Source: an uncultured Shewanella sp.
GTDB lineage: Bacteria; Pseudomonadota; Gammaproteobacteria; Enterobacterales; Shewanellaceae
Assembly (NCBI RefSeq): GCF_947497935.1
Contig: NZ_CANMIO010000002.1
Location: 341,487-405,486, forward strand
Reading direction: 5' to 3'
DNA: 64,000 nucleotides
Part shown: piece after piece, positions 55,218-63,880 of the stretch
How positions within the stretch are numbered: position 1 is the first letter of the stretch
How the letters are laid out: every line of letters begins with the position of its first letter
Made by a program: the position numbers and the translations under genes
The notes under the pieces: generated by a model
Told to the model about the DNA's origin: nothing
The model's database searches: none
What the model saw: the letters and a program-made list of their open reading frames with translations, nothing else

Positions 55218-55622
55218 CTATTCACCTGTGAGCAATGCCAGTTGCGCTCGAATTATATCGCTCAATGGCTGGCTCTTTTCACTGGCGTAATCGTAATGGA
55301 CCATGGTGGTTTGCGCTTCGGCAGTTTTTTTACCGTTCTGCCAGCAGCTTTGCGTCAGTTCAAAACTACTATTGCCGATACGGCTGACCCAAGTCTTTAC
55401 CGTGATATCGCTAGCAAAGTAAGTTGGCGCATTAAAGGCGATAGTGAAGCCCGCCACAATCAAGTTCCACTTCGACAAGTCTTGCGTCGGATTAAAGATC
55501 TTGAAAATTGGCTCACGCGCCGCTTCGAACCACACCGGAATAACCGTATTATTGATATGCCCTAGGGCATCGGTTTCACAAAATCTTGGCTGTAGGGTTA
55601 AGCTAAATGCCGTTTCTTGCAC
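55218..55622 (-). CDS. Hotdog-fold acyl-CoA thioesterase (YbgC-like)
   Basis: A 134-aa enzyme. FCETDALGHINNTVIPVWFE (about 14-33) has the catalytic Asp and HINN of the 4HBT/YbgC group; the later VKTWVSRIGNSSFELTQSCW and TTMVHYDYASEKSQP match the core beta sheet. It is convergent with the GNAT gene and is not obviously a duplicate of the 54450 thioesterase. Substrate is unknown. Confidence 0.85.
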   Translation of the reverse strand: MQETAFSLTLQPRFCETDALGHINNTVIPVWFEAAREPIFKIFNPTQDLSKWNLIVAGFTIAFNAPTYFASDITVKTWVSRIGNSSFELTQSCWQNGKKTAEAQTTMVHYDYASEKSQPLSDIIRAQLALLTGE

Positions 55623-55752
55623 GCTAGAATTCCTTATTGTTGTTATTGTAAGCAGTATTTATTTGCCATCATTCTACCGATAAATTTCCGGCTTAGAAGC
55701 CTATAAAGATAATTGAAGTTTGAGTCTCAGGAAGCACCCCATTCCATAAATG

Positions 55753-55780
55753 AAAAAGGCACGCTAATGCGTGCCTTTAT
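55753..55780 (-). terminator. Terminator after the acyl-CoA synthetase gene
   Basis: On the minus strand AAAGGCACGC, loop ATTA, GCGTGCCTTT and further T residues, 23 bases after the stop. Confidence 0.85.
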
Positions 55781-55800
55781 AATATCGATTGTAAGCTCGC

Positions 55801-57597
55801 TTAACGGCTGTACATCTTATCGATTTCACGAGCGTACTTGTTATAAATCACCTTACGACGCAACTTCATGGTTGGGGTAATTAGGCCAGCTTCCATAGAG
55901 AAAGCATCTGGCAACAAGGTAAACTTCTTAATCTTTTCAAAGCCAGCTAGCTCGCTTTGTAATGTCTTAAGACGCTGCTCAAAGTGTTCCACTACGTGAG
56001 TGTGACGTAATAGATCTAGCTGTGTTTCGTAATGTACGCCCTTCTCTTTTGCCCAAGCTTCTAATGACTCAAAAGCAGGTACAATCAAGGCTGTCACATA
56101 GTTACGCGCATCGGCAACAATGGCCACTTGCTCGATGAATGGACAGCAGCCCACCTTACCTTCGACACGCTGCGGCGCGATATACTTACCGTTTGAGGTT
56201 TTCATCAGCTCTTTAATACGGTCGGTAATAAACAGGTTACCGTTTTCGTCGATACGACCCGCATCGCCCGTCTTCAACCAACCATCTTCAAACGCTTCAG
56301 CCGTTTCTTCTGGGCGATTGAAATAGCCTCGCATTACAGTATCACCACGAACCAAAATTTCGTTGTCTTTACCTAGCTTGAGCTCCACTTCAGGGATCAC
56401 CTGACCATTAGAGCCAGGTACACGATTACCTAAGGTGTTACAGGTCGCTGTCGCCGTGGTTTCTGTCATGCCGTAACCACATAGCACAGGCACATCGATG
56501 CTTTGGAAGAAGGCGCTAACGTTTGGATCTAAAGCCGCACCGCCGCAAGGCATAAACTTAAGGCGTCCACCTAAAACCTGCTTTAACTTACTGAAAACCA
56601 GCTTATCGGCTAGTTTCCACTGCAGGCTTAGGCCTAGTGAGGCTTTATGACGACCTTGACCGACTTCAGACTGCTTGTGACCCACAGACATGGCCCAGGT
56701 GAACATCTTCTGTCTCATCTCTGGCGCTTTGATCACCTTATCTTGTACTGCGCTATACACCTTCTCTAGGAAGCGTGGCACCACACATAATGTGTGCGGA
56801 CGCACTTGCACAATCGCCTCTTTCACTGCCATTGGGTTAGACAAATAGACGTTATGACCGCCGCGACATAATACGTAGAAGCTCCAACCTCGCTCAAATA
56901 CATGGCTCAGTGGCAAGAATGCCAATGACACATCACCCGGCGTGAACGGTAGGAAGTTGTCGTGCTGGCGCACCATAGACGCTATGTTGCGATAATCTAG
57001 CATCACACCTTTAGGGTCACCTGTAGTGCCCGAGGTGTAGATAAGCGTTAGTAGATCATCAAGATTCTTAGCATTTAAGCGTTTTTCTAGCTCTGCATCT
57101 GCAGCGCTGTTTACTTCACGTTCTAAAAGTTCGTCTAAGTAGAAATGATTTTCTAGATCTTGTAGCTCAACAGACTTGTCGAACGCAACGATGCGAGTCA
57201 GGCTGTCGCACTGGGCAACCAAATCACACGCCATGGCGTAGTGGTCTTTATCACCGACGAAGATTAATTTCGCTTCGGCATCGTTAACTATGTAAGCAGC
57301 TTGTTCTAATGTGCTAGTTGGATAGATAGGCACAACAACGGCTTTAGCCTTTAATAGGCCCAAATCTGCACAGGTCCACTGCGGACAGTTCTGTGACAAA
57401 ATAATTGCGCGGTCCTGTGACTCGATACCGAACTGAATCAACACTCGTGCAATTTTTGAGGTGATAGAGTCGAATTTAGCCCAACTCACTTGGTGCCAAG
57501 GCGCTGCAGTTTCGAATCCTTCGAGCGCAATAGCGTCGCCAAGTGCTTGGCTTTGTTGCTGTATTAATCGTACTACGTGATATTGCTCGAGCGACAT
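55801..57597 (-). CDS. AMP-dependent long-chain acyl-CoA synthetase
   Basis: A 598-aa adenylate-forming enzyme activating fatty acids to acyl-CoA. Seen: LIYTSGTTGDPKGVMLDY (ATP/AMP loop, about 187-204), LPLSHVFERGWSFYVL, GYGMTETTATATC, GDAGRIDENGNLFITDRIKE and GKYIAPQRVE. It belongs to the bacterial AACS/FAA1-like group with the longer linker. The ATG at 57597 is chosen (AAAGGTAGC upstream); the longer in-frame start adds a 35-residue leader without conserved features. Confidence 0.9.
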   Translation of the reverse strand: MSLEQYHVVRLIQQQSQALGDAIALEGFETAAPWHQVSWAKFDSITSKIARVLIQFGIESQDRAIILSQNCPQWTCADLGLLKAKAVVVPIYPTSTLEQAAYIVNDAEAKLIFVGDKDHYAMACDLVAQCDSLTRIVAFDKSVELQDLENHFYLDELLEREVNSAADAELEKRLNAKNLDDLLTLIYTSGTTGDPKGVMLDYRNIASMVRQHDNFLPFTPGDVSLAFLPLSHVFERGWSFYVLCRGGHNVYLSNPMAVKEAIVQVRPHTLCVVPRFLEKVYSAVQDKVIKAPEMRQKMFTWAMSVGHKQSEVGQGRHKASLGLSLQWKLADKLVFSKLKQVLGGRLKFMPCGGAALDPNVSAFFQSIDVPVLCGYGMTETTATATCNTLGNRVPGSNGQVIPEVELKLGKDNEILVRGDTVMRGYFNRPEETAEAFEDGWLKTGDAGRIDENGNLFITDRIKELMKTSNGKYIAPQRVEGKVGCCPFIEQVAIVADARNYVTALIVPAFESLEAWAKEKGVHYETQLDLLRHTHVVEHFEQRLKTLQSELAGFEKIKKFTLLPDAFSMEAGLITPTMKLRRKVIYNKYAREIDKMYSR

Positions 57598-58099
57598 AAA
57601 ATGGCTACCTTTTAGCTTACAAGTGTTCCGCTTTGGCGCAAGTTTACTCGAAGAAACTATAAACACTAAGAGTTTTTGCTCTATTTTTGTTAACTCACAC
57701 ACAAAAAAAGGCCGTCCTGCGAGGTCAAAGGCCTATATTTAACAACAAGTCTTTTAAGCTAAGCATATCAATTAAAACAGAAATATTTTATTAACAAGTG
57801 TACCTTTTTGGTGCAATTTTTAGCGCAACAACTTAGATTAAACTTTAACCATCTTGACGCGTTTTCTGCTTTTTACATCTGGTTTAGTACGATAAGCGCC
57901 ACAGCTCCCCTCGCCATAAACGCCGCTTAGCATGCCAAAGCAATTGCATGAGTTAATACCTTTTGCCCAACTCCCTGTTTCTGCACTTGCTCAATTAGCA
58001 TGTCGCTATAAGGAAAAGTAGTTAGCCACTGCATAAAGACATTGTTACAGTAACAAGGCTCTTAATGGATAAGCAAAATTTCAAAAAGGAATCAGTATC
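57598..58099. other. 502-bp divergent gap between acyl-CoA synthetase and the TAP-like hydrolase
   Basis: It holds the promoters of both genes. Near the left end AGGCC...GGCCT can form a small stem in the synthetase leader. No ORF, RNA gene or known operator could be supported; no PsrA/FadR-like palindrome was recognised. Confidence 0.4.
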
Positions 58100-59674
58100 A
58101 TGCTTCATGGAATGTACTCTCAACTTCGCACGCGGGTCTCACCTGCGTTATGGCGCCATAAGCAAGTCGCCATAGCCGTTCTGCTCGGGGCGGGTCTAAC
58201 CATTCCGGCTGTGCAAGCTGACACCAACACTTTAGGCGCAGACGCCTCAAGCCCAAACAATCAGCAAGCCTGTTATGTCGATGGCCTATCGGAGCAGATG
58301 CAATGCGGCTTTATTCTGGTTCCTGAAGATTATGCCAAGCCTGACGGCAAACAGATTGAGATCCATTATGTGGTAATGCCAGCCATCAAACCTAGCGACA
58401 AGACTGAAGCACTACTGGCGATTGCAGGCGGACCAGGGCAATCGGCTATCGAAAATGCCCAAGGCTTCGATCGCATGTTGACTAAGGTACGTCAGACAGA
58501 AGATGTGATCCTTATTGATCAGCGCGGTACTGGTCAGTCAAATCAATTACAGTGTATCGGTGATGGTTTCGACAGTGCGCTTGCGATCGACGAAAGTGAT
58601 TTTGATACCCGGGTCGAAACCCAAAAGTGCCTCGAAACCTTAGATGCCGATGTGACTCAATACGGTAGCCTGACTGCCCTTAAGGATTTTGAAGCCGTCA
58701 GACAGCACCTTGGCTATCAGAAGCTGCATCTATACGGCATATCCTACGGCACCCGCATGGCGCAGCTATATATGCGTCACTATCCAGAATACCTAGCAAC
58801 CGTCACCTTAGATGGTGTCGTGCCTATGCAGCAGAGCGTGCTCGCTATTGGAAATGCCATCGCCCGCGCCTTTGACCTACTGATTGAAGACTGTGCTAAC
58901 AATGCCCTCTGCCACAGTCAGTTTCCACAGCTTAGAGCCGATCTTGAAAAGGTCGATGCTGAGCTAGCTCAAGCCCCAAGAGTGAGCCAAGTGCCCGACC
59001 CTCTGACCGGCGAGCTAACCCAACTGACACTCACTCGCAGCAAGTTTAAAGGTGCGCTTCGTATGGCGCTGTACTCGCCAAGCACACGTTCACTTATGCC
59101 CCATGCGATTCACCAAGCAGCCAAGGGCAACTATCAACCTATCACAGGTCTCTATGCAATGGGGATCGATAACGCCGGTATCGCCATGGGTATGCATGCC
59201 TCTGTGGTATGCGGTGAAGATTGGCAGCGACTCACACCTGAACTGCGCGCAAAAACCAACGAGAGCTACTTTGGCAAAGAGATGCTGAAAACCTTTGCCG
59301 AGTCATGCGCCGTGTGGAATATGCCAGCAGTCGATGTGAGCTTTGGCGCTCCCATCGCTAGCGATATTCCGACACTTTTACTATCAGGCGAGCTTGATCC
59401 CGCCACCCCACCAAGTTGGGGCGAGCTAGCCATGGAAAAGCTGACCAATGCCAAACACTTTGTTGCGCCTTATGCGACACATGGTGTGGCTTATCAGTCT
59501 TGTGGTAATGACTTAATCGCTGGACTTGTCGACAAAGGTTCTGTAGCTGAACTCGATGCTGAATGCCTAAGTGAAGATATTCGTCGTAATTTTTATCTTA
59601 ACGCCAGCACAGTTGAGGCGATCCCGAGTGACGACTCTTCAAAGCCAGACGAACAAACAGCCCTGAATAAGTAA
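58100..59674 (+). CDS. Exported alpha/beta hydrolase with TAP-like C-terminal domain
   Basis: A 524-aa periplasmic hydrolase, related to tripeptidyl/prolyl aminopeptidases. Signal peptide to about residue 40 (ending PAVQADT); oxyanion loop LLAIAGGPGQSA (105-116); DQRGTGQS (140-147); nucleophile S215 in YGISYGTRMAQ; acid residue region LLSGELDPATPPSWG and His near THGVAYQSCG. TAP-like C-terminal domain from about 400. AAGGAATC precedes the ATG. It is 10 nt upstream of an ABC ATPase gene, so probably the first gene of a hydrolase-exporter operon. Confidence 0.87.
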   Translation: MLHGMYSQLRTRVSPALWRHKQVAIAVLLGAGLTIPAVQADTNTLGADASSPNNQQACYVDGLSEQMQCGFILVPEDYAKPDGKQIEIHYVVMPAIKPSDKTEALLAIAGGPGQSAIENAQGFDRMLTKVRQTEDVILIDQRGTGQSNQLQCIGDGFDSALAIDESDFDTRVETQKCLETLDADVTQYGSLTALKDFEAVRQHLGYQKLHLYGISYGTRMAQLYMRHYPEYLATVTLDGVVPMQQSVLAIGNAIARAFDLLIEDCANNALCHSQFPQLRADLEKVDAELAQAPRVSQVPDPLTGELTQLTLTRSKFKGALRMALYSPSTRSLMPHAIHQAAKGNYQPITGLYAMGIDNAGIAMGMHASVVCGEDWQRLTPELRAKTNESYFGKEMLKTFAESCAVWNMPAVDVSFGAPIASDIPTLLLSGELDPATPPSWGELAMEKLTNAKHFVAPYATHGVAYQSCGNDLIAGLVDKGSVAELDAECLSEDIRRNFYLNASTVEAIPSDDSSKPDEQTALNK

Positions 59675-59684
59675 GGAAACACAA

Positions 59685-60419
59685 ATGATACAAGTATCAA
59701 ACCTATCAAAACGCATCGGAGATGTGCAGGCGCTGAATGATTTAAGCTTTTCAGCTCTCGATGGTCAAATTACCGGGCTACTCGGCCCTAATGGTGCAGG
59801 TAAAACCACCTGTTTGCGCACCGTATTTGGCTTACTAAAAGCCGATCAAGGTAACGCTGAAATCGATGGTATCGATATCGCCGTATCACCAGTCGCGGCC
59901 AAACAACAGCTAGGCTTGTTCCCTGACCCATTTGGTTTGTATGAGCGCTTAACCCCACGGGAATATATTAGCTACTTTGCCGAGCTCAATGGCTTATCAC
60001 GCAAAGACGCCAAGATTGCCACCAGCAGCGTAATAGATAAATTGCATTTGGCAGATATTGCCGATAGACAGTGCAAAGGCTTTTCTCAGGGTCAAAGAAT
60101 GAAAACGGCGCTGGCACAGGCGATAGTCCACCAGCCAACCAATATCATTCTCGATGAGCCCACTCGCGGCCTCGATGTAATGAGCACTCGTGTGCTGCGT
60201 GATATTTTGCGCGACCTTAAAAATCAAGGCCACTGCGTGTTGTTTTCAAGCCATGTGATGCAAGAAGTGGCTGCGCTTTGTGACCAAGTGATAGTGATGG
60301 CTGAAGGTCGAGTGGTGGCAATAGGTAGCCCTGATGCGCTTTGCCAACAAACCGGGAAGGACTCGCTTGAAGATGCCTTTATTCAATTAATTGGCACTGA
60401 CGAAGGCATTGCAGCCTAA
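59685..60419 (+). CDS. ABC transporter ATP-binding protein (NatA-like)
   Basis: A 244-aa ATPase. Walker A GPNGAGKTT (34-42), signature FSQGQRMKTALAQA, Walker B IILDEPTRGLD, and the switch His in LFSSHVMQEVA. The sequence is of the ABC-2/NatA type that energises export. RBS AAGGAAAC before the ATG. It is 24 nt upstream of its permease. Confidence 0.93.
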   Translation: MIQVSNLSKRIGDVQALNDLSFSALDGQITGLLGPNGAGKTTCLRTVFGLLKADQGNAEIDGIDIAVSPVAAKQQLGLFPDPFGLYERLTPREYISYFAELNGLSRKDAKIATSSVIDKLHLADIADRQCKGFSQGQRMKTALAQAIVHQPTNIILDEPTRGLDVMSTRVLRDILRDLKNQGHCVLFSSHVMQEVAALCDQVIVMAEGRVVAIGSPDALCQQTGKDSLEDAFIQLIGTDEGIAA

Positions 60420-60443
60420 TAGGGCTGCTAAAAGGATTTTAAT

Positions 60444-61586
60444 ATGAGTAATAAAATAATCACCATGGTCCGCAAAGAGCTGATCGATGCCGCTCGCGAT
60501 AAGCGCTCGGTAATGGCGGGCCTGTACTACGCCATAGGTACGCCATTGTTAATGTGTGGCATGTTCTTTTTGCTAATCGGTCAGCTCACCAGCCCAGAAG
60601 ATCTTAATATCAAAATTGATAATGCCAAAGGCGCTCCCGATCTAGTGAAGTTCCTTGCTAGCCGCGGGATCAGCAATAGTGACAGCGAAGCCGAAGACAC
60701 CAAAGATATCCAGCTGATAATCAGTGATGACTACGCCGCGAATATGGCAAAGGGCCTAAGCGCAGAGGTAATTTTAGTTGCCGATGCCTCTAATGAAAAA
60801 CTGCAAAACTCGATTCGTCGCCTAGAAAGAAGTTTGCAGGAATACAGTAGTGAAATGGGCAGTTTACGCCTGATCGCGCGGGGCATAGATCCTCGAGTGA
60901 TGCAACCGATAAAAGTCAACGTCAAAGATGAAGCCACCCCTGATTCTAGAGCAGGCATGATTTTAGGTATCGCCACCATGACGATGATTTATGCGGTATT
61001 TATCTCAGGTATGAACCTGGCAATCGACACCAGTGCCGGCGAGCGTGAACGTAACTCATTGGCACTATTGCTAAGTCACCCGGTATCAACTTGGGAAATT
61101 GTAATTGCCAAGATCACCGCAGTTACCATTTTTGCCATGGTTGGCTTAGTGTTCACCTTGCTTATTTCAAAGCTCGCCTACAGCTTTGTGCCTTGGCAAG
61201 AGCTTGGTTTTGCCGTTAGCGTGAACATGAACTTTATTGTGATGATGCTAATCGTCGGACTACCTGTAGCCATTATGGCGGCTTGCTTACAGCTGTTTGT
61301 ATCCTTTATGGCTAAGAGCTTCAAAGAAGCCCAGTCGTACATCACTATTGTCTTGATGGTACCTATGATGCTCGCTATGGCAGCAAGCTACAACATCGCG
61401 CCTGAGACCATTCAATGGTTACCTATTTCAGGGCAAATGCAGGCGCTAATTGAGTTTATTAAAGGTCGTGAGCTACCACTGACTCAAATAGCAGTCTCAT
61501 CAGCATTCACTTTAGCCATTGCCATTGGTCTTGCTATTGGCATGCAGAAGTCACTTAAAAGCGAGAAGATCGTCTTTGGTTTGTAA
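60444..61586 (+). CDS. ABC-2 type permease (NatB-like)
   Basis: A 380-aa inner-membrane permease. One N-terminal TM helix (about 22-42), a large periplasmic domain (about 45-170) with charged, helical stretches, and five or six TM helices from about 175 to the end, including GERERNSLALLLSHPVSTWE. This layout matches NatB/ABC-2 exporters of sodium, drugs or peptides. Together with the preceding ATPase it forms a complete exporter; the substrate is unknown. AAAAGGA precedes the ATG. Confidence 0.9.
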   Translation: MSNKIITMVRKELIDAARDKRSVMAGLYYAIGTPLLMCGMFFLLIGQLTSPEDLNIKIDNAKGAPDLVKFLASRGISNSDSEAEDTKDIQLIISDDYAANMAKGLSAEVILVADASNEKLQNSIRRLERSLQEYSSEMGSLRLIARGIDPRVMQPIKVNVKDEATPDSRAGMILGIATMTMIYAVFISGMNLAIDTSAGERERNSLALLLSHPVSTWEIVIAKITAVTIFAMVGLVFTLLISKLAYSFVPWQELGFAVSVNMNFIVMMLIVGLPVAIMAACLQLFVSFMAKSFKEAQSYITIVLMVPMMLAMAASYNIAPETIQWLPISGQMQALIEFIKGRELPLTQIAVSSAFTLAIAIGLAIGMQKSLKSEKIVFGL

Positions 61587-61599
61587 CTAGCAGTAATGA

Positions 61600-61625
61600 C
61601 TATCGGGGGAGTGCTCCCCCGGTAG
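61600..61625 (+). repeat. GC-rich intercistronic hairpin after the natB-like gene
   Basis: CTATCGGGGGAG, loop TG, CTCCCCCGGTAG with one G-T type mismatch. No T run follows, so it more likely stabilises or processes the mRNA than ends transcription. Confidence 0.6.
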
Positions 61626-61668
61626 CGCCCCCTCATTTGATGACGCTTTAAGGATAAGGAATATAAAA

Positions 61669-61920
61669 ATGGAATTTATCGATAAAATCTTCGCCAGTGA
61701 TAACTACGCTTTTATGGCAATGCTTGGCTTAGCCGTTGTGGTGCTTTGGTTTCTCCCCGCCATGCTTGCTTTGGTGTTTAACCGTAAGCATTTCAAACTG
61801 ATTTTACTCGCCTGTATCCCTGCTGGGTTTTCACTGATTGCGTGGGGTGGGGTGATGGTTTGGGCAATTACAGGTAAGGCCGTAGATAAGTATGCTAATC
61901 GAGCTAAAGCTCAAAGCTAA
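61669..61920 (+). CDS. Small membrane protein, superinfection-immunity-like
   Basis: An 83-aa protein with two TM helices (about 14-37 and 42-68) in the pattern WFLPAMLALVFNRKH ... IPAGFSLIAWGGVMVWAI. It resembles the two-helix 'superinfection immunity' (T4 Imm-like) fold also found in many bacterial chromosomes. AAGGATAAGGA lies before the ATG. It is downstream of the ABC exporter and may be part of that operon. Function in a phage context is not implied. Confidence 0.55.
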   Translation: MEFIDKIFASDNYAFMAMLGLAVVVLWFLPAMLALVFNRKHFKLILLACIPAGFSLIAWGGVMVWAITGKAVDKYANRAKAQS

Positions 61921-61967
61921 AAGGCGCAAAGTCAAAGGATATAGATAACTAAATAAGGGGTACCACC

Positions 61968-62162
61968 ATGGATATCCCAATGATTGTGTTAATTGTTGCT
62001 ATCGCCACTGCAGGTGAAGCATTTAAGCACGATTTACAGTCACGCCAGCTCACCAGCTCAGAGATCACCAACAATGAGCTTGAGCTGTTACGTAAGCAAA
62101 ACAGATATTTAGAGCAACGATCTAAAATCGACCATCAACGCATTGTAAACGTTAGCAACTAA
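61968..62162 (+). CDS. Small membrane-anchored coiled-coil protein
   Basis: A 64-aa protein: one N-terminal TM helix (MDIPMIVLIVAIATAG) and a charged heptad-like helix (NNELELLRKQNRYLEQRSKID). Superficially PspB-like but with no clear match. AAGGGG precedes the ATG by 10 bases. It lies 47 bases after the previous small membrane gene. Confidence 0.5.
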   Translation: MDIPMIVLIVAIATAGEAFKHDLQSRQLTSSEITNNELELLRKQNRYLEQRSKIDHQRIVNVSN

Positions 62163-62215
62163 CCCTATTACCCATAGGTTAATCAACCAAGCGATAAGTG
62201 AATGACATCGCAGCA

Positions 62216-63223
62216 TTAACAGCAGTCATGGGTATTAAATTTTTGCCGATAAGCCCGCGGCGACAAGCTTGTGGTTTGCATGAACAGTTTTCTAAAAGAG
62301 CTCACATCCTCATAGCCAACCTGCTCTACTATCTGCTCTATCGCCAACTCCGTTGTTTCCAATAACCGCTTAGCTTCATCGACCCTGAGTCGCTGGATAT
62401 AACTGGCTGGGGTTTCATTAATCGCCTTCTTAAAGCGGCGGATCAAGGTGCGCTTACCTAGGGCAAATTTATCAGCAATATCGTCTAACTGCAGATGATG
62501 TTTAAGATGTAACTGCATCCAATCTTGAATGCGCGCCACCAACTCATCTTTATGTTGCGGCTCAGCATCTAAGGTCATAAAGGCTTGCTGCGAGGTTCGA
62601 TTAGGATCGATAAGCAGCACCTTAGCCATCTGCATCGCAATTTGCTCTCCCGCCAGCTTCTGTACCAACTGCAGGGCTAAACTCAGGTTGGCGCTGGTTG
62701 CGCCTGCCGTATAGTACTGACCGTCGTTCATAACCACATGCTCGCTACACAAGTCGACCCTAGGAAAGCTACGTCTAAACAACTCGGCTAACCACCACAC
62801 ACAGGTGGCCTTCTTATCATCGAGCAGACCAGAAGCCGCCAGCATTAAGGTACCCGAACAATAGGCTGCTATCGGTTTATTGGTCTCGGCAAACTTTTTT
62901 AGGGTCGCCATGTGGGGTTGAAAATCATTAAGGTAGGCATTGAGCTGCTTACGATTAGTGATAGTCGCCGAGGCGACGACTAATGCGTCGGCATGACTAA
63001 GGTAATGTTCAGCTTCATCATGGGCAATAACCGGCAGCAGCATATTATGGTCGCTGTTTATCGGCTCACCATCGGGTGAAATTATCGCACACTCAAATAG
63101 CACCTCGTCGACATCGGGATGAGTCACTTTCCAGTAGGTATTACTGAAGCTGAATACATCCATAAAACTCAGAATGCCTCCCGCCACTGCGTTATCGGCT
63201 GCTAGCACAACGATTCGCTTCAT
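62216..63223 (-). CDS. GlxA-type AraC-family regulator with a DJ-1/PfpI domain
   Basis: A 335-aa transcription factor. The N-terminal DJ-1/PfpI-like domain (about 1-195) carries the nucleophile-elbow cysteine in AAYCSGTLMLA; the C-terminal AraC domain (about 235-330) has two helix-turn-helix units: LDDIADKFALGKRTLIRRF and IEQIVEQVGYEDVSSFRKLF. Related regulators sense amino acids, betaines or other small amides; the ligand is not known. It is convergent with the small membrane genes and divergent from a small ORF at 63347. Confidence 0.88.
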   Translation of the reverse strand: MKRIVVLAADNAVAGGILSFMDVFSFSNTYWKVTHPDVDEVLFECAIISPDGEPINSDHNMLLPVIAHDEAEHYLSHADALVVASATITNRKQLNAYLNDFQPHMATLKKFAETNKPIAAYCSGTLMLAASGLLDDKKATCVWWLAELFRRSFPRVDLCSEHVVMNDGQYYTAGATSANLSLALQLVQKLAGEQIAMQMAKVLLIDPNRTSQQAFMTLDAEPQHKDELVARIQDWMQLHLKHHLQLDDIADKFALGKRTLIRRFKKAINETPASYIQRLRVDEAKRLLETTELAIEQIVEQVGYEDVSSFRKLFMQTTSLSPRAYRQKFNTHDCC

Positions 63224-63346
63224 AATTCACCACTCCCCGCAAGCTGTCACTTATCACCTTTATTTTGTCAATAATGACACTTAAAACCCATTTGTCTAGT
63301 TTTTATACTGAAGTCAATTGGAGACCGTAGTCGCAGGGGTGCAGTT

Positions 63347-63631
63347 ATGAATAGAAATATCAATACCAATATTAACGGGGCAATAAGTGAGTTAAACAGT
63401 GCCACATCTAGTGAGAGGCAATCAAGTAACCTAGGGCTAAGCAACATGTCAATCAGCAGGAAAACACGCTATCAATTATTAAGTGTGAGCTACTTGCTGC
63501 CCAGCTGGGGACTGCTGATTTGGCTCAATTTCAGCACCGAACCTAACCTGTTTGGCCACTTAGTTGCGATTCCTAGCCTACTTATGATGACCGGATTTGG
63601 CGCCTATTTAATTGCCCGCAAAGATGTTTGA
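63347..63631 (+). CDS. Small two-TM hypothetical protein
   Basis: A 94-aa protein: an Asn/Ser-rich N-terminal 35 residues, then two TM helices (about 43-62 and 68-88) with a short loop and RKDV end. GCAGGGGTG precedes the ATG; a later in-frame ATG (MSISRKT, residue 34) is a possible shorter start. It is divergent from the GlxA-type regulator, so may be its target. Not recognised. Confidence 0.55.
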   Translation: MNRNINTNINGAISELNSATSSERQSSNLGLSNMSISRKTRYQLLSVSYLLPSWGLLIWLNFSTEPNLFGHLVAIPSLLMMTGFGAYLIARKDV

Positions 63632-63676
63632 ATAGATAGTTCAAAACATGATCGTATCACTCTCTTTTTTACATAA

Positions 63677-63702
63677 AACAAAGCCCAGCATCAGCTGGGC
63701 TT
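63677..63702 (-). terminator. Terminator after the duplicated C-terminal fragment
   Basis: On the minus strand AAGCCCAGC, loop TGAT, GCTGGGCTT and then TTGTTTT; 20 bases after the stop of the fragment at 63722. Confidence 0.7.
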
Positions 63703-63721
63703 AATTACTTTCAGCTAAGAC

Positions 63722-63847
63722 TTACTTAGCCTTAGCTCTGAACGGCTTGATAACTGACTCATCACATTCTAAGAATGGACTATTCATGAAGTAGGTACAG
63801 TAGGGAATAGCTGGGGCTATCTCTGAAAAATAGAAAGAGCGCGTCTG
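63722..63847 (-). pseudogene. Duplicated C-terminal fragment of the right-edge gene
   Basis: A minus-strand frame with no start codon reads about 41 residues ending in VIKPFRAKAK, closed by TAA (63722). A stop (63848-63850) lies just before it. It matches the C-terminus of the gene at 63881 over at least 40 codons, with a constant 159-bp offset. It looks like the left-over half of a tandem duplication. Confidence 0.6.
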
Positions 63848-63867
63848 TTAGTAAAAACACGCTCTTT
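63834..63867 (-). terminator. Hairpin terminator after the right-edge gene, made partly of duplicated coding sequence
   Basis: AAAGAGCG and CGCTCTTT form an 8-bp stem around an 18-base loop; on the minus strand it is followed by TCTATTTTTC. One arm belongs to the duplicated coding segment (63722-63841). Confidence 0.5.
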
Positions 63868-63880
63868 AAATCAAAATCGC

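Noticed and set aside
57700..57740. AGGCC/GGCCT hairpin upstream of the acyl-CoA synthetase as a riboswitch
   Set aside because: Short stem, no conserved riboswitch core, and no terminator alternative.
61669..61920. Prophage remnant because of the superinfection-immunity-like fold
   Set aside because: No phage genes, att sites or integrase nearby; the fold is common in bacterial chromosomes.
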